From assembly GCF_020172685.1 (NCBI RefSeq), contig NZ_CP083986.1, positions 1,019,760-1,083,759 of the forward strand: 64,000 nucleotides of DNA. The letters run 5' to 3'. The position numbers were made by a program, and so were the translations under genes. How positions within the stretch are numbered: position 1 is the first letter of the stretch; each line of letters begins with the position of its first letter. The notes beneath the pieces were generated by a model, which saw only the letters and a list, made by a program, of their open reading frames with translations, was not told where the DNA came from and searched no databases. This stretch comes from [Mycobacterium] nativiensis. GTDB lineage: Bacteria; Actinomycetota; Actinomycetes; Mycobacteriales; Mycobacteriaceae. Shown one piece after another: positions 33,470-42,574 of the stretch.

Positions 33470-34681
33470 ATGACTTTCTCGGTAGATCTCAGTGACGACG
33501 TGATCGAGGTACGCGACTGGGTGCACCAGTTCGCCGCCGAGGTCGTGCGCCCCGCGGCCGCCGAGTGGGATGAGCGCGAGGAGACGCCGTGGCCGATCAT
33601 CGCCGAGGCCGCCAAGATCGGCCTGTACTCGCCAGAACTGTTCGCCACCCAGGCCGCCGAGCCGAGCGGGATCGGCATGTTGACGGTGTTCGAGGAGCTG
33701 TTCTGGGGCGACGCCGGCATCGCGCTGTCCATTCTGGGCACCGGCCTGGCGGCAGCAGCCCTGGCGGGCAACGGAACCCCCGAACAGCTGGGCCAGTGGC
33801 TGCCGGAGATGTTCGGCACCGCCGATGACCCCAAGCTCGGGGCGTTCTGCTCCTCGGAGCCGGACGCCGGCTCGGACGTCGGTGCGATCCGGACCCGGGC
33901 CCGCTTCGACGAGGCCACCCGCGAATGGGTGCTCAATGGCACCAAGACCTGGGCCACCAACGGCGGTATCGCCAACGTGCACATCGTGGTCGCATCGGTC
34001 TATCCCGAGCTCGGCTCGCGCGGACAGACGAGCTTCGTGATCCCGCCCGGCACCCCGGGCCTGGCGCAGGGCCAGAAGTTCAAGAAGCACGGCATCCGGG
34101 CGTCGCACACCGCCGAGATCGTCCTGGACAATGTCCGCCTGCCCGAGGACATGATCCTCGGCGGTCGGGAGAAGTTCGAAGAGCGCGTCGCCCGCGTCAA
34201 GTCCGGTGCTTCGGCCGGGGGACAGGCGGCGATGAAGACCTTTGAACGCACCCGACCGACCGTCGGCGCGATGGCGGTCGGCGTGGCCCGAGCCGCCTAC
34301 GAGTACGCCCTCGAATACGCCTGCCAGCGTGAGCAGTTCGGTCGCAAGATCGGCGAGTTCCAGGCCGTGGCGTTCAAACTGGCCGACATGAAGAGCCGCA
34401 TCGACGCCGCCCGGCTCCTGGTTTGGCGGGCCGGCTGGATGGGACGCAACAACAAGGCCTTCGACAACGCCGAGGGCTCGATGGCCAAGCTGTTCGCCAG
34501 CGAGACCGCCGTGTATGTCACCGACGAGGCGATCCAGATCCTCGGCGGCAACGGTTACACCCGTGACTACCCGGTCGAGCGGATGCACCGCGACGCCAAG
34601 ATCTTCACCATCTTCGAGGGCACCAGTGAGATTCAGCGGCTGGTCATCGCCCGGGCGCTGACGGGCCTGCCGCTGCGCTGA
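33470..34681 (+). CDS. acyl-CoA dehydrogenase
   Basis: A 403-residue FAD-dependent enzyme starting at ATG 33470 behind AGGAGAG. Typical sections are present: [72 protein letters not shown], and [39 protein letters not shown]. The Glu in FEGT is in the place of the catalytic base of medium- and short-chain enzymes. It should introduce a trans double bond into an acyl-CoA during beta-oxidation, handing electrons to ETF. Closest mycobacterial FadE not determined. Confidence 0.92.
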   Translation: MTFSVDLSDDVIEVRDWVHQFAAEVVRPAAAEWDEREETPWPIIAEAAKIGLYSPELFATQAAEPSGIGMLTVFEELFWGDAGIALSILGTGLAAAALAGNGTPEQLGQWLPEMFGTADDPKLGAFCSSEPDAGSDVGAIRTRARFDEATREWVLNGTKTWATNGGIANVHIVVASVYPELGSRGQTSFVIPPGTPGLAQGQKFKKHGIRASHTAEIVLDNVRLPEDMILGGREKFEERVARVKSGASAGGQAAMKTFERTRPTVGAMAVGVARAAYEYALEYACQREQFGRKIGEFQAVAFKLADMKSRIDAARLLVWRAGWMGRNNKAFDNAEGSMAKLFASETAVYVTDEAIQILGGNGYTRDYPVERMHRDAKIFTIFEGTSEIQRLVIARALTGLPLR

Positions 34682-34683
34682 CA

Positions 34684-35151
34684 TCACTCCAGCGGGATGT
34701 CGTGGTCCTGCCCGCGCTCTGCCTCCGGCCGGGGCCCGAAGTAGCGGCGGTCGGCGGCGTCGATGGGGACATCGTTGATGCTGGCCTCGCGGCGGCGCAT
34801 CAGACCGTGGTCGTCGAACTCCCAGAGTTCGTTGCCATAGCTGCGGTACCACTGCCCGGCGGCATCGCGGGACTCGTATTGGAACCGGACCGCCATGCGG
34901 TTCCCGCGAAACCCCCACAGGCTCTTGCGAAGCGCGTAGTCGAGTTCGCGCTCCCACTTGGCGGTGAGGAACTCGACGATCGCCGCACGTCCGGTGATGA
35001 ACTGGTCGCGGTTGCGCCACACCGAATCCGGCGTGTAGGCCAGGCTGACGGTGTGCGGATCACGGGTGTTCCAGGCGTCCTCGGCCGCCTGCACCTTCTG
35101 TAGCGCGCCGTCCAGATCGAACGGCGGAACCGGCGGTCGGTGCTCAGACAT
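34684..35151 (-). CDS. DUF1348 (NTF2-like) protein
   Basis: A 155-residue protein from ATG 35151 with CCAGGAGA upstream; the longer frame does not look conserved. [64 protein letters not shown] and the later [23 protein letters not shown] are the DUF1348 family pattern, an SnoaL-like fold of unknown chemistry. It lies 3 bp after the acyl-CoA dehydrogenase on the opposite strand. Confidence 0.85.
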   Translation of the reverse strand: MSEHRPPVPPFDLDGALQKVQAAEDAWNTRDPHTVSLAYTPDSVWRNRDQFITGRAAIVEFLTAKWERELDYALRKSLWGFRGNRMAVRFQYESRDAAGQWYRSYGNELWEFDDHGLMRRREASINDVPIDAADRRYFGPRPEAERGQDHDIPLE

Positions 35152-35250
35152 GGGCGTCTCCTGGGGATTGTGCGGTGCTCGTCCAGCCGCAGGTCCAGAG
35201 TGGGACAAAGCCGAGTCGTTGTCGACTCCGGCCGACACATTGAGTGCTTC

Positions 35251-35757
35251 TCAGAAGACAAACCGGGTGCAGTCGGTCGGGAAGGCGAACCAGGCCATCG
35301 CCCGCCGCGGAACGATCATCCGGAGTCCGCCGCCGTCCTGCCCCGCCCAGGCGTCCGGGCCGGGAGCGTACTGCGGGTGGTATTTCTCGAATGCGGTCGC
35401 CAGCCGGGCGCCGAGGCCGTCGGGGTCTGCCGAGGTCGCGGTGGAGACGCCCTCGACGATCACCGCCTGCGTACCGCTTTCGAGGGTCAGGGTGCAGGCC
35501 GGATTGTCCTGTAGGTTGCGCGCGTGGCGGGTGGTCGGTGCACCGTCGTAATAGAACCGGCCGTCGAGCCACACGCCCCAACGTGGCACGGAGTGCGGGG
35601 TGCCGTCCGGGCGCACCGTGGTCAACCAATAATGCTGTGACGCAGCCAAATGCTGTTCGACTTCCGGCCAGCTCAACAAGCCCTCCGCCGACGAGGGCAA
35701 GCCGTAACCCTCCGGCAGGGTCGGACGTGTCGCAACGGGGCCCGGTGTCGGTTCCAT
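35251..35757 (-). CDS. pyridoxamine-5'-phosphate-oxidase-fold (PPOX) protein
   Basis: A 168-residue split-barrel protein (EVEQHLAASQHYWLTTVRPDGTPHSVPRWGVWLDGRFYYDGAPTTRHARNLQDNPACTLTLESG) matching the PPOX family; a C-terminal part with HPQYAPGPDAW and RRAMAWFAFPTDCTRFVF is the usual end of the subgroup. These proteins bind FMN or F420 and reduce or sequester small molecules. ATG 35757 start. It sits between the DUF1348 gene and an SDR gene on the same strand and is probably co-transcribed with them. Confidence 0.82.
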   Translation of the reverse strand: MEPTPGPVATRPTLPEGYGLPSSAEGLLSWPEVEQHLAASQHYWLTTVRPDGTPHSVPRWGVWLDGRFYYDGAPTTRHARNLQDNPACTLTLESGTQAVIVEGVSTATSADPDGLGARLATAFEKYHPQYAPGPDAWAGQDGGGLRMIVPRRAMAWFAFPTDCTRFVF

Positions 35758-35817
35758 GGCCGCACGCTAGCCCTGACGTCCGACATTTAGCCCTTTGAGT
35801 GGGCCTACGAGCGGGTC

Positions 35818-36558
35818 TTACCCGGCCGTTTTCCCGTTGTCGGTCATGTACACCGCGCCGTGCACCGCGGTCGCGGCGTCGCTGGCCAGAAACGCGATCA
35901 CCTCGGCCACATCGGCCGGTGAGCTCATGCCGCGCGGCGAGGCCACCCGCATGATCAGGTTGACGTCGGCGCCCTCGGGCAGCTGGAAGTTCGTGACCTG
36001 CGGGGTCAGCATCCCGCCCGGGCACACGGCGTTGACCCGCAACTTCTCCGCCGTGAATTCGACGGCCAGCGACCGGGTGAGGCCGACGAGGCCGTGCTTG
36101 GCCGCGCAGTAGCCCGCCGAGTACGCCTGGCCCTCCACCCCGGCGATCGAGGCGACGTTGACGATGTTGCCGGCGGTCTCCAGCAGGTGCGGCAGCGCCG
36201 CGCGGCACAGGAAGAACGGCCCGTTGAGGTTGACCGCCAGGTCATGGGCCCATTCGTCGTCGGTGACGGCCAGCGTGTGGCGCATCTGGTGGGCGCCGGC
36301 GACGTTGACCAGGACATCGAGCCGGCCGAACTTCTCGACGCACTGTCCGACCGCCGCCGCGCAGGCCGCAGCCGTGCTGATGTCGGTGGGGGCGTAGTGC
36401 CCGCCGGGCACGTCGGCGAACACCGTGGCCAGCCGCTCGGCGTCGCGGGCCAGCCCGAACACCGTCGCGCCGCGCCGGGCGAACAGCTGGGCCACCGCCG
36501 CGCCCAGACCCGACGAGGCGCCGGTCACGAGCGCCACTTTGCCTGACAGATCGGTCAT
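35818..36558 (-). CDS. short-chain dehydrogenase/reductase
   Basis: A 246-residue classical SDR beginning at ATG 36558 (MTDLSGKVALVTGASSGLGAAVAQLFARRG). The NAD(P) glycine motif TGASSGLG, the DIST pair (APTDIS), NVAGA and the catalytic YCAAK (Tyr and Lys, with Ser upstream in NVASIAG) are all present; the tail has HGAVYMTDNGKTAG where most members end in VDGG. It should oxidise or reduce an alcohol/ketone. It heads a short minus-strand run toward the PPOX gene and is divergent from the SDR at 36619. Confidence 0.88.
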   Translation of the reverse strand: MTDLSGKVALVTGASSGLGAAVAQLFARRGATVFGLARDAERLATVFADVPGGHYAPTDISTAAACAAAVGQCVEKFGRLDVLVNVAGAHQMRHTLAVTDDEWAHDLAVNLNGPFFLCRAALPHLLETAGNIVNVASIAGVEGQAYSAGYCAAKHGLVGLTRSLAVEFTAEKLRVNAVCPGGMLTPQVTNFQLPEGADVNLIMRVASPRGMSSPADVAEVIAFLASDAATAVHGAVYMTDNGKTAG

Positions 36559-36618
36559 TTGGAATCCTCGTCTCACCCTGTCGACCCGCAATGCGACGCG
36601 GCCGTATACCGTCCCGTT

Positions 36619-37470
36619 ATGGCTTCAGTATCGGTGATCACCGGCGGTGCAGGCGGTATGGGGTTGGCAACGGCCAAGATCATGGGACGAGATCACACGG
36701 TGGTGCTGTGCGACGTCCGGCAGGATCGGCTCGACGCGGCGCAGGCCGCGCTCACCGATCTCGGCATCACCTCCACCGTCGTCAACTGCGACGTCACCGA
36801 TCGTGACGCGGTCGCCCGGTTGTTCGAGACCGCATCCGGCCTCGGGAGGCTGGCCTCGGTGATCCACACCGCGGGGGTCGGCCCGAGCATGGGCGACGCC
36901 GAGTTCGTCATGCGGACCAACGGTTTCGGCACCGTCGTCGTCGACGAGGCGTTCTACGCCGGCGCCGAGCAGGGCGCCGTGCTCGTCAACGTGGCCTCGA
37001 TGTCGGCGTATCTGCTGCCCGACAAGATCATCCCCACCGCGCAGTTCCCGCTGGCGCTCAGCGACGGCGAGGCCTTCCTGGCCGCGATGACGGCGCACTG
37101 CAACCACGCGCCCGAGCAGGTGCGCTCGGGCTTCTCCTACACCGTCAGCAAGGCGTTCGTGAAGTGGTACACCGAGTCGCAGTCCGAACGATTCGGCGGT
37201 CGCGGATTGCGCATCGTCTCGGTGTCACCGGGCAACATCGACACCGAATTGGGCCGGCGTGAAGAACAGGCCGGCGTCGGCGCGATGATGCCCGATGCAT
37301 TGATCCCGCGGTGGGGAACCCCCGAGGAGATGGCTGAGCTGTTCGCCTTCTGCGCCGGACCCAAGTGCGGCTATCTCACCGGCGCCGACATCCTCGCCGA
37401 CGGGGGAGTGGTGGCCTCGATGCGGGAACGCGCCCGGGTGGCCGCCGAAAACAAGGCCGCCAATAACTGA
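36619..37470 (+). CDS. short-chain dehydrogenase/reductase, steroid-dehydrogenase-like
   Basis: A 283-residue SDR from ATG 36619. It starts with SVSVITGGAGGMGLATAKIMGRDHTVVLCDVRQDRL and has CDVTDRDAV, HTAGVGPSM, the Ser in NVASMSAYLLP and a long insert before the catalytic Tyr in GFSYTVSKAFVKWYTESQ. The end has ADILADGG. The large insertion between Ser and Tyr separates it from ordinary SDRs and is shared with some mycobacterial hydroxysteroid dehydrogenase-like proteins. Substrate unknown. Followed by a SnoaL-like gene and another SDR in the same direction. Confidence 0.88.
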   Translation: MASVSVITGGAGGMGLATAKIMGRDHTVVLCDVRQDRLDAAQAALTDLGITSTVVNCDVTDRDAVARLFETASGLGRLASVIHTAGVGPSMGDAEFVMRTNGFGTVVVDEAFYAGAEQGAVLVNVASMSAYLLPDKIIPTAQFPLALSDGEAFLAAMTAHCNHAPEQVRSGFSYTVSKAFVKWYTESQSERFGGRGLRIVSVSPGNIDTELGRREEQAGVGAMMPDALIPRWGTPEEMAELFAFCAGPKCGYLTGADILADGGVVASMRERARVAAENKAANN

Positions 37471-37513
37471 GCGGCTTCAATGCCTCATCGTTCCACCCGA
37501 ACGGAGACGCCGC

Positions 37514-37927
37514 ATGATCAGAGACGACCGGACGGACATCACCGACCTGTTGATCCGCTACGCCACCGGGATCGACCGGCGCGACTGGTCGTTGTTTCGC
37601 ACCGTGTTCACTTCGGACTGCGACGCCGACTACGGAGAAATCGGCGTCTGGCATGGAGTGGACGCCATCGCTGACTTCATGGAGAAGGTGCACGCGATGG
37701 CCGGGCACACGCTGCACCGGTTGACCAATCACGTGATCACGGTGGACGGCGACACGGCCCAGGCCCGTACGTATGTCGACGCATTGGTCATGGCTGCCGA
37801 CAACCGGTCCGGGGTCAATGGGGTGGGCTTTTACGACGACGAGCTGGTAAGAACCGTGGACGGCTGGCGCATCGCCCGCCGCCGCTTCACCACGGTGCGA
37901 GTCGCCACGATCGGCGGCGGAGCATGA
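37514..37927 (+). CDS. SnoaL-like (SnoaL_4 type) protein
   Basis: A 137-residue protein with the aromatic-ring hydroxylation or SnoaL_4 pattern: DITDLLIRYATGIDRRDWSLFRTVFTSDCDADYGEIG, then HAMAGHTLHRLTNHVITVDGDTAQARTYVDAL and a final GWRIARRRF. The motif RYATGIDRRDW is frequent in steroid or polyketide associated NTF2-like proteins. ATG 37514 has GGAGACG upstream. The stop overlaps the next SDR start (ATGA), so both are made together. Confidence 0.85.
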   Translation: MIRDDRTDITDLLIRYATGIDRRDWSLFRTVFTSDCDADYGEIGVWHGVDAIADFMEKVHAMAGHTLHRLTNHVITVDGDTAQARTYVDALVMAADNRSGVNGVGFYDDELVRTVDGWRIARRRFTTVRVATIGGGA

Positions 37928-38745
37928 ACTTCGCCGAGAAGTACGGACCGTGGGCGCTGGTCGCCGGGGCGTCGGACGGTGTGGGCGCCGCGTTCGCTGA
38001 GCGCATCGCGGAAAGCGGCGTCAACGTGGTGCTGCTGGCTCGCCGTCAGAACGTGCTCGACGAAGTGGCCCGCGGCATCGCGCAGCGCACCGGCGTGCAG
38101 ACCCGCACCTTGGCGGTCGACCTCGCCGAGCCGGGTGCGACGGCCACGATCGCCGACGCCACCGGGGACCTGAGCATCGGGTTCCTGGTCTATTGCGCGG
38201 GCGCCGACCCGGCATTCGAGCCGTTCCTGGCCACGTCGCTCGACGCGGCTGAAGCCATGGTGTGGCGCAACTGCATGGTGCCGCTGCAGCTCTGTCACCA
38301 CTTCGCGCCGGGGATGGTCAGCCGCGGCCGCGGTGGGATCGTGATCTTCGGCTCGGGTGCCGGATTTGCCGGCGGGCCGAACATGGTCGCCTACGGCGCA
38401 ACGAAGGCGTTCGACATGGTGTTCGCCGAAGCGCTCTGGGCGGAGTTGCACGGCCAGGGAGTCGATGTCGTGGGACTGATCCTCGGCAAGACCGATACAC
38501 CGGCCCTGCGCGCGCTCGAACACCACCGCGGGATCCTGGACTCCACAGACGAGACGCCGCCCGGCGCGGTCCCGGTGGACGTCGTCGTCGCCGAAGCCTT
38601 CGCGAACCTGACCAACGGGCCCACGGTCATCGTGGGGGAGGACCTTCGTAACGCGGCACAGTTCCTGGGCTCGGTCACCCGCAATCAGGCCGTCGAGCTG
38701 ATCACCGCGGCCGCCGCTGCGGCGATGGGCCCGGGCGGCGGCTAG
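37924..38745 (+). CDS. short-chain dehydrogenase/reductase
   Basis: A 273-residue SDR. WALVAGASDGVGAAFAERIAESGVNVVLLARRQNVLDEVARGI is the cofactor end; the catalytic motif is YGATK with Ser in IFGSGAGF upstream, and the C-terminal half is shorter than in typical members. Cofactor preference may be NADPH because of the Arg pair LLARRQ. ATG 37924 overlaps the stop of the SnoaL-like gene by 4 bases. Together the three genes 36619-38745 look like a small ketone/alcohol-modifying unit, possibly steroid- or terpenoid-related. Confidence 0.85.
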   Translation: MNFAEKYGPWALVAGASDGVGAAFAERIAESGVNVVLLARRQNVLDEVARGIAQRTGVQTRTLAVDLAEPGATATIADATGDLSIGFLVYCAGADPAFEPFLATSLDAAEAMVWRNCMVPLQLCHHFAPGMVSRGRGGIVIFGSGAGFAGGPNMVAYGATKAFDMVFAEALWAELHGQGVDVVGLILGKTDTPALRALEHHRGILDSTDETPPGAVPVDVVVAEAFANLTNGPTVIVGEDLRNAAQFLGSVTRNQAVELITAAAAAAMGPGGG

Positions 38746-38790
38746 CGCGGCCTGAACCTGGGTAACGTGCCGTTGAGGGAAGGAGCGCCC

Positions 38791-39219
38791 ATGCGTTACA
38801 CCCGCACCGACACCATCGCCGCCCGCCCCGCTGACGTCTGGGCGGTCCTGGCCGATATCGAACGCTGGCCGGACTGGACGGCTTCGATGCGCGAGATCAT
38901 CCGGCTGGACTCCGGCCCGCTGCGGGTCGGCAGCACCGCCCGGGTCCGGCAACCCTCCGGGCGGCCGATGGTCTGGACGGTCACCGAGCTGGAGAATGAA
39001 CGGTCGTTCACTTGGTCTGCTGCGGCGCCCGGATTCCGTCTCACCGGCTACCACGAGCTGACACCGGCCGAAGCCGGCGTGACCGCCGTCCTGACGTTTA
39101 CGCTGGCCGGACCCATGGCCTGGCTTGCCAGAATGCTTGCCGGCGGCCGGGTCCGGCGTTATGTCGACATGGAGGCCGACGGCCTAAAACGGCAATCTGA
39201 ACACCGCGCGGCGACCTGA
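38791..39219 (+). CDS. SRPBCC (polyketide cyclase/START-like) protein
   Basis: A 142-residue ligand-binding-fold protein from ATG 38791 behind GGGAAGGAG. It opens with RYTRTDTIAARPADVWAVLADIERWPDWTASMREIIRLDSG, the common SRPBCC start, and ends with a helix carrying RVRRYVDMEADGLKR. Such proteins bind hydrophobic molecules in a deep cavity and some catalyse cyclisation. Follows the SDR/SnoaL group after 45 bp and could be part of it. Confidence 0.82.
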   Translation: MRYTRTDTIAARPADVWAVLADIERWPDWTASMREIIRLDSGPLRVGSTARVRQPSGRPMVWTVTELENERSFTWSAAAPGFRLTGYHELTPAEAGVTAVLTFTLAGPMAWLARMLAGGRVRRYVDMEADGLKRQSEHRAAT

Positions 39220-39227
39220 CGGCACTA

Positions 39228-39256
39228 TTGACAGGCGACAAGTTTCGCGTTTACCG
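39228..39256 (+). promoter_or_regulatory. putative sigma-A promoter of the desaturase
   Basis: TTGACA at 39228-39233 is a perfect -35 hexamer, followed after 17 bases by TTACCG at 39251-39256 as a weak -10. Placement and spacing suit the desaturase gene, with the palindromic operator directly downstream. Confidence 0.5.
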
Positions 39257-39263
39257 TGGGGCA

Positions 39264-39283
39264 AACCTACGGAACCGTAGGTT
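39264..39283. promoter_or_regulatory. perfect palindrome, putative acyl-CoA-responsive repressor operator
   Basis: AACCTACGG and CCGTAGGTT are exact inverted arms around AA, centred about 60 bp upstream of the desaturase start and just after the putative -10. Mycobacterial desA genes are known to be repressed by the TetR-type MadR; the present site is a good candidate for that or a similar regulator, but I cannot check its motif. Confidence 0.65.
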
Positions 39284-39333
39284 GGCCGGGGGGCCAGTCG
39301 ACTGCCCACATGTCGATCCGGGATGGAGCAAAC

Positions 39334-40254
39334 ATGACCAATGTCCAGACGGCGCTGCTGCATGAGCTGGAGCCGATTGTCGAGCAGAACCTCAATCGCC
39401 ACCTCAAAGCCGCCAAGCCGTGGCTTCCGCACGACTACGTGCCGTGGAGCAAGGGCCGCGACTTCGCGTTCCTCGGTGGCGAGGACTGGGTTCCCGAGGA
39501 CTCGCCGCTGGACCCGGTCGCCAAGGCGGCGCTGCTGGTCAACCTCCTGACCGAGGACAACCTGCCGTCGTACCACCGCGAGATCGCCACCCGCTTCAGC
39601 CGCGACGGGGCCTGGGGCACCTGGGTCGGGCAGTGGACGGCCGAGGAGGGCCGCCACAGCATCGCGCTGCGCGACTACCTCGTGGTCACCCGCGGCATCG
39701 ACCCGGTCAACCTCGAGAACATGCGGATGCAGCACACCATCGCCGGTTACGACTCGGGCGACAAGACGGCGCTGCAGGCGCTGGCGTACGTCTCGTTCCA
39801 GGAACTGGCCACCCGGGTGTCGCACCGCAACACCGGCAAGGCCTCTGGCTGCCCGCTCGCCGACCAGCTGCTGGCGCGGATCGCCCTGGACGAGAACCTG
39901 CACATGGTGTTCTACCGCAACCTGATGCAGGCGGCGCTGGAGATTGCGCCGGACGAGGCCATGTGCGCCATCCGCGACGAGGTGCTCGGCTTCTCGATGC
40001 CCGGCATGAACATGCCCGGCTTCGCCGACAACGCCCTGTTGATCGCCAAGGCCGGCATCTACGACCTGCGTATTCACCACGACGACGTGGTGCAGCCGGT
40101 GCTGCGATTCTGGAATGTCTTCGAGCGGAACGATTTCGGTCCCGACGGCGAACAGGCCCGCGAGCAGATCGCCGGCTTCCTCAAGATGGTCGACGAGCGT
40201 GCGACCTACTACGAGGAGAAGGCCAAGGCGCGCGAGAGTGTCCTGAGCTCCTAA
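39334..40254 (+). CDS. acyl-ACP desaturase, DesA1-like
   Basis: A 306-residue diiron protein. I start at ATG 39334 (GATGGAG upstream; homology starts with LLHELEPIVEQNLNRHL). Iron ligands are visible as in plant-type stearoyl-ACP desaturases: LTEDNLPSYHREI, WTAEEGRHSIALRDYL (ExxH), FQELATRVSHRNTGKA and DENLHMVFYRNLM (second ExxH). M. tuberculosis DesA1 has the same sequence order. The enzyme inserts a double bond into an acyl chain on ACP, in mycolic acid or membrane lipid formation. Regulated probably by the palindrome at 39264. Confidence 0.9.
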   Translation: MTNVQTALLHELEPIVEQNLNRHLKAAKPWLPHDYVPWSKGRDFAFLGGEDWVPEDSPLDPVAKAALLVNLLTEDNLPSYHREIATRFSRDGAWGTWVGQWTAEEGRHSIALRDYLVVTRGIDPVNLENMRMQHTIAGYDSGDKTALQALAYVSFQELATRVSHRNTGKASGCPLADQLLARIALDENLHMVFYRNLMQAALEIAPDEAMCAIRDEVLGFSMPGMNMPGFADNALLIAKAGIYDLRIHHDDVVQPVLRFWNVFERNDFGPDGEQAREQIAGFLKMVDERATYYEEKAKARESVLSS

Positions 40255-40260
40255 ACTCCC

Positions 40261-41490
40261 TCAGCCCGTCACGGTCAGGTAGATCAGGACGGCGTTGAGC
40301 ACACCGATCACTACGGTGACGGTCCAACCCAGGGCTGAGGTCAGCCGCTGGTTGACGTCGGTACCCATCAGCGTCCGGTCGCCAGTCATCCGGACCAGTG
40401 GCACCAGCGCGAACGGGATGCCGAACGACAGCACCACCTGCGAGATCACCAGCGCGCGGGTGGGGTCGATCCCGGTCGCCAGGATCGCCAGCGCCGGGAC
40501 CAGCGTGACCAGCCGGCGCGCCAGCAGGGGCACCGACACCCGCAACAGGCCCTGCATGATCATCGCCCCGGCGTGAGCGCCCACTGACGTCGAAGCCAGG
40601 CCCGAGGCCAGCAGTCCGATGGCGAAGAAGGCGGCGATGGTCGGCCCGAGCGCGTCTCCGATGGCGGCGTGTGCACCCTCGATCGAGTCGGTGCCGTCCC
40701 GGCCGGCCAGGTGCGCGGCGGCCACCACCAGCATGGCCAGGTTCACCGCGCCGGCCACCAGCATCGCCAGGCTGACATCCCAGCGGGTCACTCGCAGCAG
40801 CCGCTGTCGCGCTGAGCCGGCCGCGGGCTGCCCGTGTCGGTCCCGGGCCAGGCCGGAGTGCAGGTACACAGCGTGTGGCATGACCGTTGCGCCCAGGATC
40901 GCGGTTGTCAGCAGCACACTCTCGGCGCCGTCGAATCGTGGCAGCAGGCCCCCGGCGACGTGGGTGACCGGTGGTGGTTGCACCACCAGACTGGCCAGGA
41001 ATCCGATCGCGATGATCGCCAGCAGCCCGGTCGCCACCCGCTCGAAGGCCCGCGGTCCGCTGTGGTCTCCGATGAGCAGCAACACGACCGACACCACCCC
41101 GGTGATGAGCCCGCCCAACACCAGGGGCAGGCCGAAGATCAGCTTCAGCGCGATGGCTCCGCCTACCACTTCGGCGAGATCGGTTGCCATGGCTACCAAT
41201 TCGGCCTGCAACCAGTAGGCGATCCGGGTGGGGCGGCGGGCGGTCATGCCGACCGCCTCGGGCAGTGACAGTCCGGTCACCAGGCCGAGTTTGGCGGAGA
41301 GGTACTGCACCAGGCCGGCCATCACGTTGGCGGCGACGATCACCCAGACCAGCAGGTAGCCGAACTTGGCCCCGGCGCTGACGTTGGCGGCGACGTTGCC
41401 CGGGTCGACATAGGCGATGGCGGCGACGAACGCCGGGCCGAGCAGATACCAGCCCGGCTTTTCCCGTACCGGCTCGTCCGCCTGCGTCAT
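40261..41490 (-). CDS. mntH: Nramp-family Mn2+/divalent metal transporter
   Basis: A 409-residue membrane protein starting at ATG 41490. The two unwound metal-binding helices are present: DPGNVAANVSAG near residue 29 (DPGN) and MPHAVYLHSGL near 210 (MPH). About eleven hydrophobic segments follow the Nramp layout. It imports Mn2+ (or Fe2+) with protons. The start overlaps the stop of the preceding oxidoreductase (TGATG), so translation is coupled and the transporter is the last of a three-gene operon, an unusual location. It is convergent with the desaturase, which ends 7 bp away. Confidence 0.92.
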   Translation of the reverse strand: MTQADEPVREKPGWYLLGPAFVAAIAYVDPGNVAANVSAGAKFGYLLVWVIVAANVMAGLVQYLSAKLGLVTGLSLPEAVGMTARRPTRIAYWLQAELVAMATDLAEVVGGAIALKLIFGLPLVLGGLITGVVSVVLLLIGDHSGPRAFERVATGLLAIIAIGFLASLVVQPPPVTHVAGGLLPRFDGAESVLLTTAILGATVMPHAVYLHSGLARDRHGQPAAGSARQRLLRVTRWDVSLAMLVAGAVNLAMLVVAAAHLAGRDGTDSIEGAHAAIGDALGPTIAAFFAIGLLASGLASTSVGAHAGAMIMQGLLRVSVPLLARRLVTLVPALAILATGIDPTRALVISQVVLSFGIPFALVPLVRMTGDRTLMGTDVNQRLTSALGWTVTVVIGVLNAVLIYLTVTG

Positions 41491-42566
41491 CAATGTAGAG
41501 CGTAAAGCCCTCGCCCGGTGATCAGCGGCAGGTCCAGGGTGGTCCGGATGCCCGGTTCGGCGGCGACCACCGCTGGAATCGCGTTGACCACCCGCATCGC
41601 GGTGGCCACCAGCCCGGCGTGGTTGTGGTCGCCGTTGGGGCTGGACAGGCACAGGTCCAGCGCATACGAGGGTTCACCGGTCACCACGACACGGTAGGAG
41701 CCGCCGGGCTGGGCCGGTTGCGGCCATTCCGGGCACAGGTCGTCGCGCAACCGGGTGACGTGCTCGAGCACGACGGCCGGCTGGCCGTCGAACATGCCGC
41801 GCACCTCGAAATGCAGTGCGGCGGCGGTGCCCTTGGCGATGTGGCCCGCGGAGATCTCGAAGTCCTCGGGCGCCGCCTCGCGCTCGTAGATCTCCACGAC
41901 CTCGTCCAGCTCGATCCCCAATCCGGCCGCGAGCTGGCGTACCACCGAACCCCACGCCAGGCTGAGCACACCGGGCTGCAGCAGCATCGGGATCTCGTCC
42001 ATCGGCCTGCCGAAGCCCATGACGTCGAACATGACGGCGGCGCTGTCGTAGGTGGCGTAGTCGACGATCTCCATGCAGCGGATCTGCTGGATGCTCTGGC
42101 AGTTGCCGGCCAGCGCCAGGGGCAGCAGATCGTTGGCGAAGCCCGGGTCGATGCCGTTGATGAACAGGCTTGAACTGCCGTTGCGCGCAGCGTCTTCCAG
42201 CGGAGACAGCATCTCCGACGGGATCACCTGCCACGGGTACTGCAGGAATACCGCGCTGCTGCCGACCACGTTGATACCGGCGTCAAGGATGCGCCGGAAG
42301 TCCTCCAGCGCCTCGACGAGCCGGTTGTCGGCCAGCGCGGTATAGACCACGCACTCCGGTTTGGTGTCGAGAACCTGCTGCAGGTCGGTGGTCGCGGTCA
42401 CGCCGGTCGGCGTGTTCAGCCCGGCAAGCTCCGCGGCGTCCTTGCCGGCCTTGGCGTCCGAAGACACCCACACCGCGGTCAGTTCGTAGTCGGGGTTGGT
42501 GATCAGGGAGCGCAGCGCGTGCACGCCGACGTTTCCGGTACCGATCTGGGCGACGCGAATGGGCAT
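41490..42566 (-). CDS. dihydrodipicolinate-reductase-like NAD(P)H-dependent oxidoreductase
   Basis: A 358-residue protein of the dihydrodipicolinate reductase/2,4-diaminopentanoate dehydrogenase-like family, here beginning at ATG 42566 (MPIRVAQIGTGNVGVHALRSLITNPDYELTAVWVSS, the NAD(P) fold). The second half (FINGIDPGFANDLLPLAL, EIVDYATYDSAAVMFDVMGFGRPMDEIP) is typical of the mycobacterial members, where amine or imine reduction is suspected. Substrate unknown. Middle gene of the operon SDR-this-mntH, eight bases after the SDR stop. Confidence 0.85.
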   Translation of the reverse strand: MPIRVAQIGTGNVGVHALRSLITNPDYELTAVWVSSDAKAGKDAAELAGLNTPTGVTATTDLQQVLDTKPECVVYTALADNRLVEALEDFRRILDAGINVVGSSAVFLQYPWQVIPSEMLSPLEDAARNGSSSLFINGIDPGFANDLLPLALAGNCQSIQQIRCMEIVDYATYDSAAVMFDVMGFGRPMDEIPMLLQPGVLSLAWGSVVRQLAAGLGIELDEVVEIYEREAAPEDFEISAGHIAKGTAAALHFEVRGMFDGQPAVVLEHVTRLRDDLCPEWPQPAQPGGSYRVVVTGEPSYALDLCLSSPNGDHNHAGLVATAMRVVNAIPAVVAAEPGIRTTLDLPLITGRGLYALH

Positions 42567-42574
42567 GGTGTCCT

